Notes: generated by a model from the sequence alone, not told the origin. A stretch of DNA of 59,824 bases from Melioribacteraceae bacterium (GCA_015493615.1 WGCV01000012.1:1-59824), one strand, 5' to 3'. Shown: positions 35,217-45,217, numbered from the stretch's first letter. Numbers and translations are program-made.

Positions 35217-36256
35217 AACTCTTGAGAATATTGCTTTTACCTTTTTCGCCTCTTTTCGGAGTCGTTGCGCGGTTCCGCAATTTGCTTTATGATAAAGGAA
35301 TCTTAAAAAATGTTGATGTGCCGGTTAAAGTAATTTCTGTCGGGAATGTAACCGTAGGAGGAACCGGAAAAACACCGACTGTTATTTATTTGGCTAATTT
35401 GCTTAAACGTTTGGGAATGAAGCCGGGCATATTGAGCCGCGGCTACGGACGGAAATCGAAAGGATTTAAACTTGTTTTCGACGGGAGCGTTTTTAATTGC
35501 GACGTGGGCAATTGCGGAGATGAGATTATACTTGAAGTGCATAATACCAAAGTACCGGCTGCGGTTTGCGAAGATAGAGTGGAAGGCGCGTTAAAACTTA
35601 TTGAAGCTGCGGAGATTGACGCGATTGTTCTTGACGACGCTTTTCAGCACAGAAGAATCAGGAGGAATTTAGATATTGTTCTGCTCGACCAGGATTTTTT
35701 GCTAAACGCTTCGCCGCTTGATAAACTTCCGCTTCCGTCGGGATTGTTTCGCGAATCGATTTCATCGTTGAAAAGAGCCGACGCGATAATCATCAACAGA
35801 AAGTTTTCCGTTGAGAAAAAGATTCCTGAAAACGTAAGGAAGATTCTCGCCGGGAAAAAAGTTTTTTACGCCCATTACGAAATCGAAGGATTGTTCGACG
35901 TTAAGGATTACAAATATTTTCCGGTTGAAGAATTCACCGGACAGAAGAGTTTGGTGGTTGCCGGAATTGCAAAACCGGAGTCATTTCTATCTACGCTCAA
36001 GAGCGTGGGAATTGACGTTACAAACAGACTGATTTTTAAGGACCATAAATTTTATAAAAATAAGGACGTTCAAAAAATCAGAAAACAGTTTTACGAAACA
36101 AACGCTTACTCGGTTATCACAACTGAAAAAGACGCTGTGAAACTAATTAATTTTTCAAAAGAACTGGATGATATCGACATATATTTTATAAGGATTAAAC
36201 TTGTTCTGAAGGATGAGAATGAGTTTGTGGAATTTTTACAATTAAACATTAATTAA
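35210..36256 (+). CDS. lpxK: Tetraacyldisaccharide 4'-kinase
   Basis: 348 residues. Phosphorylates the 4' position of the lipid A precursor at the inner membrane. The Walker A motif is SVGNVTVGGTGKTPTVIYLA (~44-63); SRGYGRKSKG, GDEIILEV, DDAFQHRRIRRNLDIVLLD and HKFYKNKDV follow in the usual order. The start is TTG at 35210, inside the DUF374 gene, giving a hydrophobic N-terminus (LLRILLLPFSPLFG) as in other LpxK proteins. Confidence 0.95.
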   Translation: MLKLLRILLLPFSPLFGVVARFRNLLYDKGILKNVDVPVKVISVGNVTVGGTGKTPTVIYLANLLKRLGMKPGILSRGYGRKSKGFKLVFDGSVFNCDVGNCGDEIILEVHNTKVPAAVCEDRVEGALKLIEAAEIDAIVLDDAFQHRRIRRNLDIVLLDQDFLLNASPLDKLPLPSGLFRESISSLKRADAIIINRKFSVEKKIPENVRKILAGKKVFYAHYEIEGLFDVKDYKYFPVEEFTGQKSLVVAGIAKPESFLSTLKSVGIDVTNRLIFKDHKFYKNKDVQKIRKQFYETNAYSVITTEKDAVKLINFSKELDDIDIYFIRIKLVLKDENEFVEFLQLNIN

Positions 36257-36272
36257 TAATGGAGGTCAGATA

Positions 36273-39053
36273 ATGGCTACTAAAAAAGCTACACCCAAGA
36301 AAAGTACAAAGGCGAAAAAAGCTAAGGCGCCGAAGTACGTTTATTTATTCGGGAATAAAAAAGCCGAAGGAAAAGCTTCAATGAAAAATCTTCTCGGCGG
36401 CAAAGGGGCAAACCTCGCAGAGATGAACAGAATCGGCGTTCCCGTTCCTCCCGGATTTACGATTACAACCGAAGTTTGCAATAAATATTATGGTTTGGGC
36501 GACGCAAAAACTAAAGCAATGATTGAGCCTGAAGTAATTAAAGGCGTTGCGCACGTTGAAAAAATTATGAAAATGAAATTCGGAGACATGGAAAATCCGC
36601 TCCTTGTATCTGTTCGTTCCGGCGCAAGAGCGTCAATGCCGGGAATGATGGACACGGTACTTAATCTCGGATTGAACGATAAAGTTGTTTTGGGTTTGGC
36701 GAAGAAAACGAATAACGAAAGATTCGCTTGGGACTCATACCGCCGTTTCATTCAGATGTACGGCGATGTTGTAATGGGAATGAAACCTGAAAATAAAGAA
36801 GACCACGATCCGTTTGAAGAGATTATCGACGACTTGAAAAAGGAGAGAGGAATTTCTCTCGATACGGAATTTACGGTTGACGACCTTAAGGAAATGGTTG
36901 TCCGCTTTAAAGCGATTATCAAGAAAAAAACCAAGAAAGCTTTCCCGACCGATCCTTGGAAGCAGCTTTGGGGAGCAATTCTTGCAGTCTTTGACAGCTG
37001 GAACAACGACAGAGCTATTCTCTATCGCAAGATGAACAATATTCCCGATGAATGGGGAACGGCAGTAAACGTACAAGCGATGGTGTTCGGAAACATGGGC
37101 GATGATTCAGCTACAGGCGTTGCGTTTACAAGAGACGCCGCAACAGGCGAAAACCTTTTCAACGGCGAGTATCTTGTAAATGCTCAGGGCGAAGATGTGG
37201 TTGCCGGTATTCGCACCCCGCAGCAGATTACTCTTGTCGGTTCGCGCCGCTGGGCAAAGGCGCAGGGCATCTCCGAAAAAGAGAGAAAAACAAAATATCC
37301 TTCTTTGGAAGAAACAATGCCGGAAGTTTATAAAGAACTTGACGCCGTTCAGGATAAACTGGAAAAGCATTACAAAGATATGCAGGACATGGAGTTTACA
37401 ATCCAGAACGGAAAACTCTGGCTGCTGCAAACGCGTAACGGAAAACGCACGGGCGCCGCAATGGTTAAAATTGCAATGGATATGCTGAAAGAAAAATTAA
37501 TTGATGAAGACACTGCGTTAATCAGAGTCGAGCCGGAAAGGTTGGATGAATTACTCCATCCGGTTTTTGACGATAAAGAACTTAAAAAAGCTAAAGTGAT
37601 TACCAAAGGTTTGCCGGCATCGCCCGGAGCCGCAACGGGACGAATTGTTTTCCATGCCGACGACGCTGAAGAGTGGGCTGCAAAAGGGGAATATGTAATC
37701 CTTGTTCGTCTTGAAACTTCTCCGGAAGATTTGAAAGGAATGAACGCCGCCGAAGGCATCTTGACCGCAAGAGGCGGAATGACTTCACACGCCGCCGTTG
37801 TTGCGCGCGGAATGGGCAAATGCGCGGTAACCGGCGCCGGAGCTTTGAAAATCGATTACAAAAAGAAAACGGCAACTGTTGACAGCAAAGTATATAAAGA
37901 AGGAGATTGGATTTCTCTGAACGGTTCAACCGGTATGGTTTACGAAGGAAAAGTTAAAACCAAAGAAGCGTTGTTAAGCGGCGATTTTGCTAAATTGATG
38001 TCGCTTGCGGATAAACGCGCAAAATTAAAAGTGCGTACAAACGCCGACACGCCGCATGATTCAAAAGTTGCGCGCGAGTTTGGCGCAAAAGGAATCGGCT
38101 TATGCAGAACCGAACATATGTTCTTCGGCGGAGATAAAATTCTTGCCGTACGCGAGATGATTTTGGCGGACGACGAAGCGGGAAGAAGAGAGGCGCTTAA
38201 GAAATTATTGCCTATCCAAAGGAAAGACTTCGAAGGCATTTTTAGAGAGATGAAAGGATTGCCTGTAACGATTCGTTTGCTGGATCCGCCTCTGCACGAA
38301 TTCCTTCCGAAGGAAGATGCCGAGCAAAAAGAGATGGCAAAAATTATGAATGTGCCTGTAGCCAAGATTAAGCAAAAAGTTGAAGAACTTGCCGAAGTTA
38401 ATCCCATGCTCGGACACCGCGGCTGCCGTCTCGGAACGACTTACCCTGAAATTACCGAAATGCAGACACAAGCTATTCTGGAAGCTGCATTGAATATGGC
38501 GGGTAAGAAGATTAAAGTGCTTCCTGAGATTATGGTTCCCCTTGTTTCGACGAAAAAAGAACTTGAATATCAAAAAGCAATTATTGAAAAAACAGCTGAG
38601 ACCGTATTTAAGAGACGCAAGAAACGTATTAAATTCTTAATCGGAACAATGATTGAAACTCCGAGAGCCGCAGTTACAGCCGGTTCAATCGCGGAAGAAG
38701 CTCAGTTCTTCAGTTTCGGGACAAACGATTTAACCCAGATGAGTTTCGGATTTTCACGCGACGACATCGGTTCGTTTTTACCGGAATATTTGGAAAAACA
38801 TATTCTTGAAGTCGATCCTTTCCAAGTGCTTGATCAGGAAGGCGTTGGGCAATTGGTTAAAATGGCTGTGGAAAACGGCAAGAAAACCAGACCTGACATC
38901 AAAGTCGGAATCTGCGGCGAACACGGCGGCGAACCTTCATCTGTTGAATTCTGCCACAGAGTAGGATTGAACTATGTAAGCTGTTCGCCTTACAGAGTGC
39001 CGATTGCAAGACTTGCAGCGGCAAGAGCGGCTGTTAAAGATACGATGAAATAG
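36273..39053 (+). CDS. ppdK: Pyruvate, phosphate dikinase
   Basis: 926 residues. Interconverts pyruvate + ATP + phosphate with PEP + AMP + PPi; central in gluconeogenesis or PPi-linked glycolysis. N-terminal ATP-grasp domain (GGKGANLAEMNRIGVPVPPG; SVRSGARASMPGMMDTVLNL), swivelling domain with phospho-His in GGMTSHAAVVARGMGK (~500-515), and PEP-binding barrel (GTNDLTQMSFGFSRDD; catalytic Cys in YVSCSPYRVP near 905). It carries an extra N-terminal tail of ~24 residues that is almost all Lys, Ala, Thr and Pro. GGAGGT precedes the ATG. A terminator follows at 39070-39102. Confidence 0.97.
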   Translation: MATKKATPKKSTKAKKAKAPKYVYLFGNKKAEGKASMKNLLGGKGANLAEMNRIGVPVPPGFTITTEVCNKYYGLGDAKTKAMIEPEVIKGVAHVEKIMKMKFGDMENPLLVSVRSGARASMPGMMDTVLNLGLNDKVVLGLAKKTNNERFAWDSYRRFIQMYGDVVMGMKPENKEDHDPFEEIIDDLKKERGISLDTEFTVDDLKEMVVRFKAIIKKKTKKAFPTDPWKQLWGAILAVFDSWNNDRAILYRKMNNIPDEWGTAVNVQAMVFGNMGDDSATGVAFTRDAATGENLFNGEYLVNAQGEDVVAGIRTPQQITLVGSRRWAKAQGISEKERKTKYPSLEETMPEVYKELDAVQDKLEKHYKDMQDMEFTIQNGKLWLLQTRNGKRTGAAMVKIAMDMLKEKLIDEDTALIRVEPERLDELLHPVFDDKELKKAKVITKGLPASPGAATGRIVFHADDAEEWAAKGEYVILVRLETSPEDLKGMNAAEGILTARGGMTSHAAVVARGMGKCAVTGAGALKIDYKKKTATVDSKVYKEGDWISLNGSTGMVYEGKVKTKEALLSGDFAKLMSLADKRAKLKVRTNADTPHDSKVAREFGAKGIGLCRTEHMFFGGDKILAVREMILADDEAGRREALKKLLPIQRKDFEGIFREMKGLPVTIRLLDPPLHEFLPKEDAEQKEMAKIMNVPVAKIKQKVEELAEVNPMLGHRGCRLGTTYPEITEMQTQAILEAALNMAGKKIKVLPEIMVPLVSTKKELEYQKAIIEKTAETVFKRRKKRIKFLIGTMIETPRAAVTAGSIAEEAQFFSFGTNDLTQMSFGFSRDDIGSFLPEYLEKHILEVDPFQVLDQEGVGQLVKMAVENGKKTRPDIKVGICGEHGGEPSSVEFCHRVGLNYVSCSPYRVPIARLAAARAAVKDTMK

Positions 39054-39069
39054 AAAAAGTAATTAACGC

Positions 39070-39102
39070 GGGGCGGAAATTTTTCCGCTCCGTAGTTTTT
39101 TA
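39070..39102 (+). terminator. Rho-independent terminator after ppdK
   Basis: GGGGCGGAAA pairs with TTTCCGCTCC (one G-T pair) across 39070-39091, followed by GTAG and seven T residues ending at 39102. It lies 17 bases after the ppdK stop and separates it from queA. Confidence 0.85.
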
Positions 39103-39134
39103 TTGATGATGAATATTAAGAGATAGGAGAATAA

Positions 39135-40172
39135 ATGAAATTATCGGATTTTAAGTTTAACTTACCGAAAACGCTGATTGCAAAATTTCCTCTTGAGGAA
39201 AGGGACCAAGCCAGATTGATGGTTTTGAACCGCGAAACTCAGGAAATTGAAGAGAAGAAATTTGCCAATGTTATTGATTATATGTCCAAGGGCGACGTTT
39301 TGGTAGTAAACGAATCGCGCGTTATTCAAGCGCGTTTATACGGAACTAAGGAAAGAACAAACGCTAAAATAGAAGTTTTTGTTCTTAGAGAATTGAATAA
39401 AAAAGATAACATTTGGGATGTGATAGTTGATCCGGCTAGGAAAGTAAGAATCGGGAACCGAATTTACTTTACGGATAAAATCTGGTGCGAAGTAATTGAT
39501 AACACAACTTCGCGCGGGCGTACGGTCCGCTTTAACGAAGAAGCCGGGGATATTTTCAAAGCGATTGAAAATATCGGACAAACTCCGCTTCCTCCTTACA
39601 TCAAAAGAGAAGCCGTTCCCGAAGATAAAGTTAACTATCAAACGGTTTATGCTAATCAGGACGGTTCGGTTGCGGCTCCGACTGCGGGACTGCATTTTAC
39701 AAAAGAACTTCTTTCCAAGATTAAGAAAAAGGGAATTAAAGTTGTGCCTGTAATTCTTCATATCGGACTCGGAACATTTCGTCCCGTGGAGGTTGAAGAT
39801 TTAACCAAGCACAGAATGGATTCTGAATTTTTCGAAATTCCCGAAGACACTGCGAGAATCGTAACCGAAGCGCTGAAGAAAAAGAAGAACGTATTTGCTG
39901 TGGGAACAAGCGCCACAAGAGCTTTGGAAAGCAGCGTTACGGCGGAAGGATTTTTGAAGCCGAATTACGGGTGGACAGATAAATTCATCTTCCCTCCTTA
40001 TGAATTTAAGGTTGTAAAAAAACTGATTACGAATTTCCATCAACCTGAATCAACTTTGATTATGCTTGTTGCGGCATTTGCCGGATATGATTTTACGATG
40101 AAAGCATATAAAAAAGCAATCAAGGAAAAATACAGATTTCTCAGTTACGGCGACGCAATGTTAATCCTTTGA
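39135..40172 (+). CDS. queA: S-adenosylmethionine:tRNA ribosyltransferase-isomerase
   Basis: 345 residues. Transfers and rearranges the ribose of SAM onto 7-aminomethyl-deazaguanine in tRNA, giving epoxyqueuosine. Signatures: FNLPKTLIAKFPLEERDQAR, DVLVVNESRVIQARLYG, GQTPLPPYIKRE, YQTVYANQDGSVAAPTAGLH and ITNFHQPESTLIMLVAAFAG. AGGAGAATAA precedes the ATG. Its stop overlaps the ispD start (TGATG). Confidence 0.97.
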   Translation: MKLSDFKFNLPKTLIAKFPLEERDQARLMVLNRETQEIEEKKFANVIDYMSKGDVLVVNESRVIQARLYGTKERTNAKIEVFVLRELNKKDNIWDVIVDPARKVRIGNRIYFTDKIWCEVIDNTTSRGRTVRFNEEAGDIFKAIENIGQTPLPPYIKREAVPEDKVNYQTVYANQDGSVAAPTAGLHFTKELLSKIKKKGIKVVPVILHIGLGTFRPVEVEDLTKHRMDSEFFEIPEDTARIVTEALKKKKNVFAVGTSATRALESSVTAEGFLKPNYGWTDKFIFPPYEFKVVKKLITNFHQPESTLIMLVAAFAGYDFTMKAYKKAIKEKYRFLSYGDAMLIL

Positions 40173-40864
40173 TGAAAAGGTACGCAATCATACCGGCCGG
40201 AGGAGTAGGCAAGAGAATCGGAGGTAATATTCCGAAACAATTTATTCAGATTAACTCCAAAGAGATTATCGCTTACACTCTTTCGGTTTTTGATAATTGC
40301 AAACTTATTGATGAGATTGCGGTTGCTGTATCAAGAGAATATTTTTCTTTGATGAAAAAAATAGTCGAAGAAAATTTATTCACTAAAAATATTATTATCG
40401 CGGAAGGCGGAAAAACCAGACAGGATTCTGTTTTTTCCGCTATCGCTTCCGTTTCCCCTGGTACTGAAGATTTTATCTGTGTGCACGATGCCGCGCGTCC
40501 GTTTCTTTCGCTTGAGATTTTACAACGAGCGCTTCTCGAAGCCGAGAGCAAGGGAAATGCCGTTGTGGCAATTAAAGCGCGCGATACGTTAGCCGCGATT
40601 AATTCCGATAGCGAAGAAGATACGATTGTTGCGGATTATCCCGAGAGGGAGAAGATTTTTTACATTCAAACTCCTCAAATTTTCAGATTTGATTTTTTTA
40701 GTAAAGCAATGGATTATCTTTCATCAAGCGGTTTTCAGGGAACAGATGAATCTATGTTGGCGTTTAATCTTGGAGAAAAAATTAATTTAGTGGAAGGAGA
40801 GCTTAAAAACTTTAAGATTACTACTAAGGAAGATTTGGATTTCGCGGCTGAAATATTAAAGTAA
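40172..40864 (+). CDS. ispD: 2-C-methyl-D-erythritol 4-phosphate cytidylyltransferase
   Basis: 230 residues from ATG 40172. Third step of the MEP isoprenoid pathway, making CDP-methylerythritol. Signatures: IIPAGGVGKRIGGNIPKQF (CTP binding), VHDAARPFLS, AIKARDTLA, YIQTPQIFRFD and GTDESML. I prefer ATG 40172 (MKRYAIIPAGG) to TTG 40169 because it gives the standard N-terminus and a TGATG junction with queA. dxs of the same pathway lies on the other strand at 13857-15773. Confidence 0.96.
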   Translation: MKRYAIIPAGGVGKRIGGNIPKQFIQINSKEIIAYTLSVFDNCKLIDEIAVAVSREYFSLMKKIVEENLFTKNIIIAEGGKTRQDSVFSAIASVSPGTEDFICVHDAARPFLSLEILQRALLEAESKGNAVVAIKARDTLAAINSDSEEDTIVADYPEREKIFYIQTPQIFRFDFFSKAMDYLSSSGFQGTDESMLAFNLGEKINLVEGELKNFKITTKEDLDFAAEILK

Positions 40865-40923
40865 ATTTGGGAAACGCCGATATTATTAATATATTTTTAA
40901 ATTAAATTAGGCTGAGGTTTTTT

Positions 40924-41589
40924 ATGTTGAATTTGCTTCTCGTTTTAGTCCTTTCATATTTGGTCGGTTCAATCCCGACGAGCATTATTGTTACCAAGCT
41001 GGTAAAAGGCGTCGATATTCGCGACTACGGAAGCGGGAACGCCGGAGGGACTAACACGATAAGAGTTTTAGGTTGGAAATACGGACTCGGCGTAATTTTC
41101 TTCGATGCATTTAAGGGGGCGTTTGCGGTTATTGTAATCGCAAGGTTATTTTATGGCAGCTTTCCGGTAGCGAATAATACGCCGTTTGACGATTTTACAT
41201 TAGTGCAAATACTCGCCGGAATTTCGGCTGTGCTCGGACACATTTGGACAATCTTTGCCGGATTTAAAGGCGGAAAAGGAATAGCAACCGCGCTTGGCTT
41301 TATGCTGGTACTGGTTACAACCGATATGCTTTTGGCTTTAGTCGTTTTCGGGGTTGTAGTTTATTCTACGCGTTATGTTTCGCTCGGTTCAATCTCCGCC
41401 GCTTTGTCACTTCCTATTATTATTTTTATCCGTGAGAATGTTTTCGGAGTTAACATCCCCGGGTATCATATAATTTTGCCTTTTGTAATTATAATTGCTT
41501 CACTTTTAATATTTAAGCACAAACACAATATCGTGCGGATTATTCACGGAGAAGAAAGTAAAGTTTCATTCAATAAAGGGAAGAAGTAA
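40924..41589 (+). CDS. plsY: Acyl-phosphate:glycerol-3-phosphate acyltransferase
   Basis: 221 residues with five or six membrane helices. Transfers the acyl group from acyl phosphate to glycerol-3-phosphate, the first step of phosphatidic acid synthesis. Signatures: YLVGSIPTSIIVTKL, DIRDYGSGNAGGTNTIRVLG, GHIWTIFAGFKGGKGIATALG and FKHKHNIVRIIHGEE. The next gene, gpsA, which makes its substrate, begins at the very next base. Confidence 0.97.
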   Translation: MLNLLLVLVLSYLVGSIPTSIIVTKLVKGVDIRDYGSGNAGGTNTIRVLGWKYGLGVIFFDAFKGAFAVIVIARLFYGSFPVANNTPFDDFTLVQILAGISAVLGHIWTIFAGFKGGKGIATALGFMLVLVTTDMLLALVVFGVVVYSTRYVSLGSISAALSLPIIIFIRENVFGVNIPGYHIILPFVIIIASLLIFKHKHNIVRIIHGEESKVSFNKGKK

Positions 41590-42588
41590 ATGAACGTATC
41601 GGTTTTAGGAGCGGGAAGCTGGGGAACGACTTTAGCGATTGTTTTGGATAACAACGGGCACAACACTACATTGTGGGAGTACAAACGCTCGTATGCAAAG
41701 AAGCTGCAGAAAACCAGAGTTAACGATATTTATCTTCCGAAAGTTAAATTATCCGAAAGTATTAAGATTACTCATTCGATTGACGAAGCTGTTAACAACC
41801 AACATCTTATCGTTATTGCCGTTCCGACACAGTTTGTACGAAGCGTGTTAATGAAGATAAAAAACGCAGACCTAAGAAATACTATTCTTGTAAGTGTTTC
41901 AAAGGGGATAGAAGTCGGAACTCTGTTAACGGTTTCGGGGATAATTAAAGATGTGCTAAAAAATATTAATAAATCAAATGTCGGAGTTCTTTCAGGTCCG
42001 AGTCATGCGGAAGAAGTCAGCAGAAAGTTACCGACGGCTGTAGTTTCGGCTTCCGAAGAGTTAAAAACCGCTGAAATGATTCAGGCGGCGTTTACTAATT
42101 CGTATTTCAGAGTTTACGCTTCCGATGATTTAATCGGCGTTGAACTTGGCGGAGCTTTTAAGAATGTAATTGCAATCGGAGCGGGAATAATAGACGGAGC
42201 GGATTTCGGAGATAATACCAAAGCCGCAATTATGACGCGCGCGATTGTGGAGATAAGTCGTCTGGGAATTGCCATGGGAGCGAAAAGGGAAACCTTCGCG
42301 GGACTTTCAGGCATGGGCGATTTAATCGTTACCTGCATGAGCCGCCATAGCCGCAACAGATATGTCGGGGAGCAAATCGGTAAAGGGAAAAAGTTGAAGG
42401 ATGTTATTAAATCAATGGATATGGTTGCCGAAGGAGTTGAAACCTGTAAGTCGGTTAACAAATTAGCCGAAAAATATAAGGTTGATGTTCCTATTTCAAA
42501 TTCCGTTTATAAAATCTTATTCGGTAAAGCGGATCCGCAAATGGTTACCTACGAATTGATGACAAGAGAAGTCGGAACTGAGTATTAA
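41590..42588 (+). CDS. gpsA: NAD(P)-dependent glycerol-3-phosphate dehydrogenase
   Basis: 332 residues. Makes sn-glycerol-3-phosphate from dihydroxyacetone phosphate, supplying PlsY. Signatures: VSVLGAGSWGTTLAIVL (Rossmann), SVSKGIEVGTL, GVLSGPSHAEEV, GVELGGAFKNVIAIGAGI (with the catalytic Lys) and GLSGMGDLIVTCMSRHSRNR. Adjacent to plsY with no spacer, a common pairing. After its stop 42589-42951 is noncoding. Confidence 0.97.
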   Translation: MNVSVLGAGSWGTTLAIVLDNNGHNTTLWEYKRSYAKKLQKTRVNDIYLPKVKLSESIKITHSIDEAVNNQHLIVIAVPTQFVRSVLMKIKNADLRNTILVSVSKGIEVGTLLTVSGIIKDVLKNINKSNVGVLSGPSHAEEVSRKLPTAVVSASEELKTAEMIQAAFTNSYFRVYASDDLIGVELGGAFKNVIAIGAGIIDGADFGDNTKAAIMTRAIVEISRLGIAMGAKRETFAGLSGMGDLIVTCMSRHSRNRYVGEQIGKGKKLKDVIKSMDMVAEGVETCKSVNKLAEKYKVDVPISNSVYKILFGKADPQMVTYELMTREVGTEY

Positions 42589-42951
42589 TATGGTGAAAAT
42601 ATCTCTTTGTCATTAATTTTTAGTTAAGATATGCCCTGATAGATAATATTCTAAACACAAAATGTTTTTCGGTAAACCTGTCGAGGTTTTAACTATTCAA
42701 CAAATATTGAAAATTTATTTCATGTATTATAAATAGCGAATTTCTAAATAATTCAGTTAAACCTCGAAGGTTAATCAATTACTGAATTGCGAAAATAAAT
42801 TTGTTTTAAGTCTATTTAATGATTGTCTCATTAATACAAATGTAAAAAACAATTTTGTCGAATTCAGTTTTGAGTTGGTATCCTAAAATTCAAGGTTTGA
42901 AAATAGCTTCAAGAAGAAAACGAATAAGCTAAATATTAAAAACAAAAGATT
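42589..42951 (+). other. AT-rich intergenic region with a dispersed inverted repeat
   Basis: 363 bases with no gene. It holds AACCTGTCGAGGTTTTAAC (around 42675-42693) and, inverted, GTTAAACCTCGAAGGTT (around 42757-42773). The arms match with a one-base insertion and are ~65 bases apart. These CCTGTC(G)AGGTTT-like sequences are dispersed repeats in this phylum. The recG promoter must lie here, but I cannot point to it with confidence. Confidence 0.55.
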
Positions 42952-45129
42952 ATGAAAAGCGCTGAGACACCGATTCAATATCTTAAAACTATCGGTCCGA
43001 AAAGGGCGGTTGCATTCGAGAAAATCGGTATTAAAACGGTGTTAGATTTACTTTTTTACTTTCCGACTCAATATCTCGACAGGTCCAAAATTTTATCGAG
43101 CAACGATGCTTATTTCCATGTGGCGAACGGTTACGAGGAAGAAATAACAATTGTAGGTGAAGTTGTAAATAAGGAGATAATTCATTCCTACAAAAGAAAA
43201 TTCTTAAAAGTTACATTTCGCGATTCCAAAGGTTTTTTTGACGGAGTGTGGTTTAACGGAATAAAGTTTTTCAAAGGTTATTTTAATGAGGGAGACTTTT
43301 TTGCAATTTCGGCAAAGCCTGCAATTACGCGTTACGGGCATCTTCAGTTTGTTCATCCCGATTTTGATAAGCTGGAAGGAAGCGAATCGGATGATTTTCT
43401 GAATACAGGGAAAATTATTCCGTTTTACCGAATACCAAAAAATCTCAAGGAAAAGAATGTAGGCGAGTTCAGTTTCAGGAAACTGATAAAACTTGCCGTC
43501 GAGGAATATGCGGATTCCGTTAAAGAAACTTTACCGGAAGCTATTGTCGCCGGGAAAAATCTTCTTCCGATTCAAGAGGCGCTTAAGGCAATTCATCTTC
43601 CTACAAGTCAGAATGAATTAAACAAGGCGTGGAATCGAGTTAAGTTTGAAGAGTTTTTCTACTTCGAATTGCTTGTCGCTTTGAAGAAATCGTTTATAAA
43701 AAATGATATTAAAGGGAACAAAGTTGAGGTTAATTCCAAACTGCTGAAAAGGTTTCTAGATTCGCTTCCGTTTGAATTAACAGAAGACCAGCTTTCCGTC
43801 CTTCATGAAATCAGGTTGGATATGGAAAGTTCGAAGCCGATGAACAGACTGCTGCAGGGCGACGTCGGCAGCGGAAAAACAATCGTAGCGCTGATTTCGA
43901 TGCTGATGGCGGTTTTCTCCGGCTATCAAGCGGCGCTTATGGCGCCTACCGAAATTTTGGCTAATCAGCATTTTGCCGGAATAACCAAAATGACGGAAAA
44001 GTTCGGCTTAAAAATCGGAGTTGTTTTGGGCAGCCAGAAAAAGAAGGAGCGCGAACGAATTGAATCTGAAATTGCTTCGGGTGAAGTTGACATTGTTATA
44101 GGAACGCATGCGCTTTTTCAGGATAATATAAATTTTAAGAAGCTGGGGATTGTAATCATTGACGAGCAGCATCGTTTCGGCGTTGAACAACGTGCAAAAC
44201 TGATTGACAAGGGAAGAAGTCCGGATGTTCTTATCATGACTGCCACGCCCATTCCCCGAACGCTTTCTATGACGCTATACGGCGACTTGGATGTTTCAGT
44301 AATAAAAAAACCGCCGGCGTCAAGAAAGGAAATTAAAACTTATCTTTCTTCCGAAAATAAGTTGGACGAGATTTACGAATTTGTTAAAAAGAAAATTAAC
44401 GAGGAGCGTTATCAGGCGTTTATTGTTTATCCTCTCGTTGAAAAATCTGAGAAGCTGGAATTCAAGTCCGCGATTGAACATTTTGAAAAGCTGAAGGAAA
44501 GTTATTTGACCGATTACCGAGTAGGTTTAATTCACGGAAAAATGAAGTGGGACGAAAAAGAAGAGATGATGCGTAAGTTTTTGTCTCACGAGTTTGACGC
44601 CCTCGTTGCGACGACGGTAATTGAAGTCGGAATTGACATCCCGAACGCCAACATCATAATTATTAACGATGCTAACCGGTTCGGACTTTCGCAGCTGCAT
44701 CAGTTGCGAGGACGCGTAGGACGAAGCGATAAACAAGCGTACTGCATTCTTGTTACAAAAGAAGATTACAAGCACAAAGGAACAAACAATAAGTTCAGTT
44801 TTGAATTTATGTCGCAAGCGGAAATCGAGAGAAACAAAACCGCTATTCGGCTGAATGCGTTAGCGGAAACTTCGGATGGATTTAAACTTTCTGAAATTGA
44901 CTTAAAACTTCGCGGTCCCGGAGATATTTTCGGAACAAGGCAAAGCGGACTTCCGGAATTAAAATACGGTAATATTGTTGAAGACGCCGAAATTCTTTTC
45001 TCTGCTAAAGAATCGGCTTTCGGTGTTGTTGAATTAGATCCGCGTCTAACTTCCGCCGGGAATCAAGTTTTGCGCAAAACAATCCGGCAGAGATTCAGGA
45101 ATCACTTCAAGTTTCTGAAAATCGGGTAA
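42952..45129 (+). CDS. recG: ATP-dependent DNA helicase RecG
   Basis: 725 residues. Branch-migrates stalled forks and Holliday junctions. An N-terminal wedge/OB domain (PIQYLKTIGPKRAVAFEKIG; DVLVVN-like OB strands to ~190) is followed by helicase motifs: Walker A LLQGDVGSGKTIVALISMLM (~300), APTEILANQHF, IIDEQHRFGVEQR (DEQH box), MTATPIPRTLSMTLYGDLDV, VATTVIEVGIDIPNANI and QLHQLRGRVGRSDKQAYCIL. The TRG motif region DGFKLSEIDLKLRGPGDIFGT is intact. Confidence 0.97.
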   Translation: MKSAETPIQYLKTIGPKRAVAFEKIGIKTVLDLLFYFPTQYLDRSKILSSNDAYFHVANGYEEEITIVGEVVNKEIIHSYKRKFLKVTFRDSKGFFDGVWFNGIKFFKGYFNEGDFFAISAKPAITRYGHLQFVHPDFDKLEGSESDDFLNTGKIIPFYRIPKNLKEKNVGEFSFRKLIKLAVEEYADSVKETLPEAIVAGKNLLPIQEALKAIHLPTSQNELNKAWNRVKFEEFFYFELLVALKKSFIKNDIKGNKVEVNSKLLKRFLDSLPFELTEDQLSVLHEIRLDMESSKPMNRLLQGDVGSGKTIVALISMLMAVFSGYQAALMAPTEILANQHFAGITKMTEKFGLKIGVVLGSQKKKERERIESEIASGEVDIVIGTHALFQDNINFKKLGIVIIDEQHRFGVEQRAKLIDKGRSPDVLIMTATPIPRTLSMTLYGDLDVSVIKKPPASRKEIKTYLSSENKLDEIYEFVKKKINEERYQAFIVYPLVEKSEKLEFKSAIEHFEKLKESYLTDYRVGLIHGKMKWDEKEEMMRKFLSHEFDALVATTVIEVGIDIPNANIIIINDANRFGLSQLHQLRGRVGRSDKQAYCILVTKEDYKHKGTNNKFSFEFMSQAEIERNKTAIRLNALAETSDGFKLSEIDLKLRGPGDIFGTRQSGLPELKYGNIVEDAEILFSAKESAFGVVELDPRLTSAGNQVLRKTIRQRFRNHFKFLKIG

Positions 45130-45217
45130 GCGTTTTGGGGGCAGTACAATTTTTCATCTTTGAAATTAATTAGTTTCCTTATATTTAATGATAAAATGAA
45201 ACTAATTTGGAACGGTG

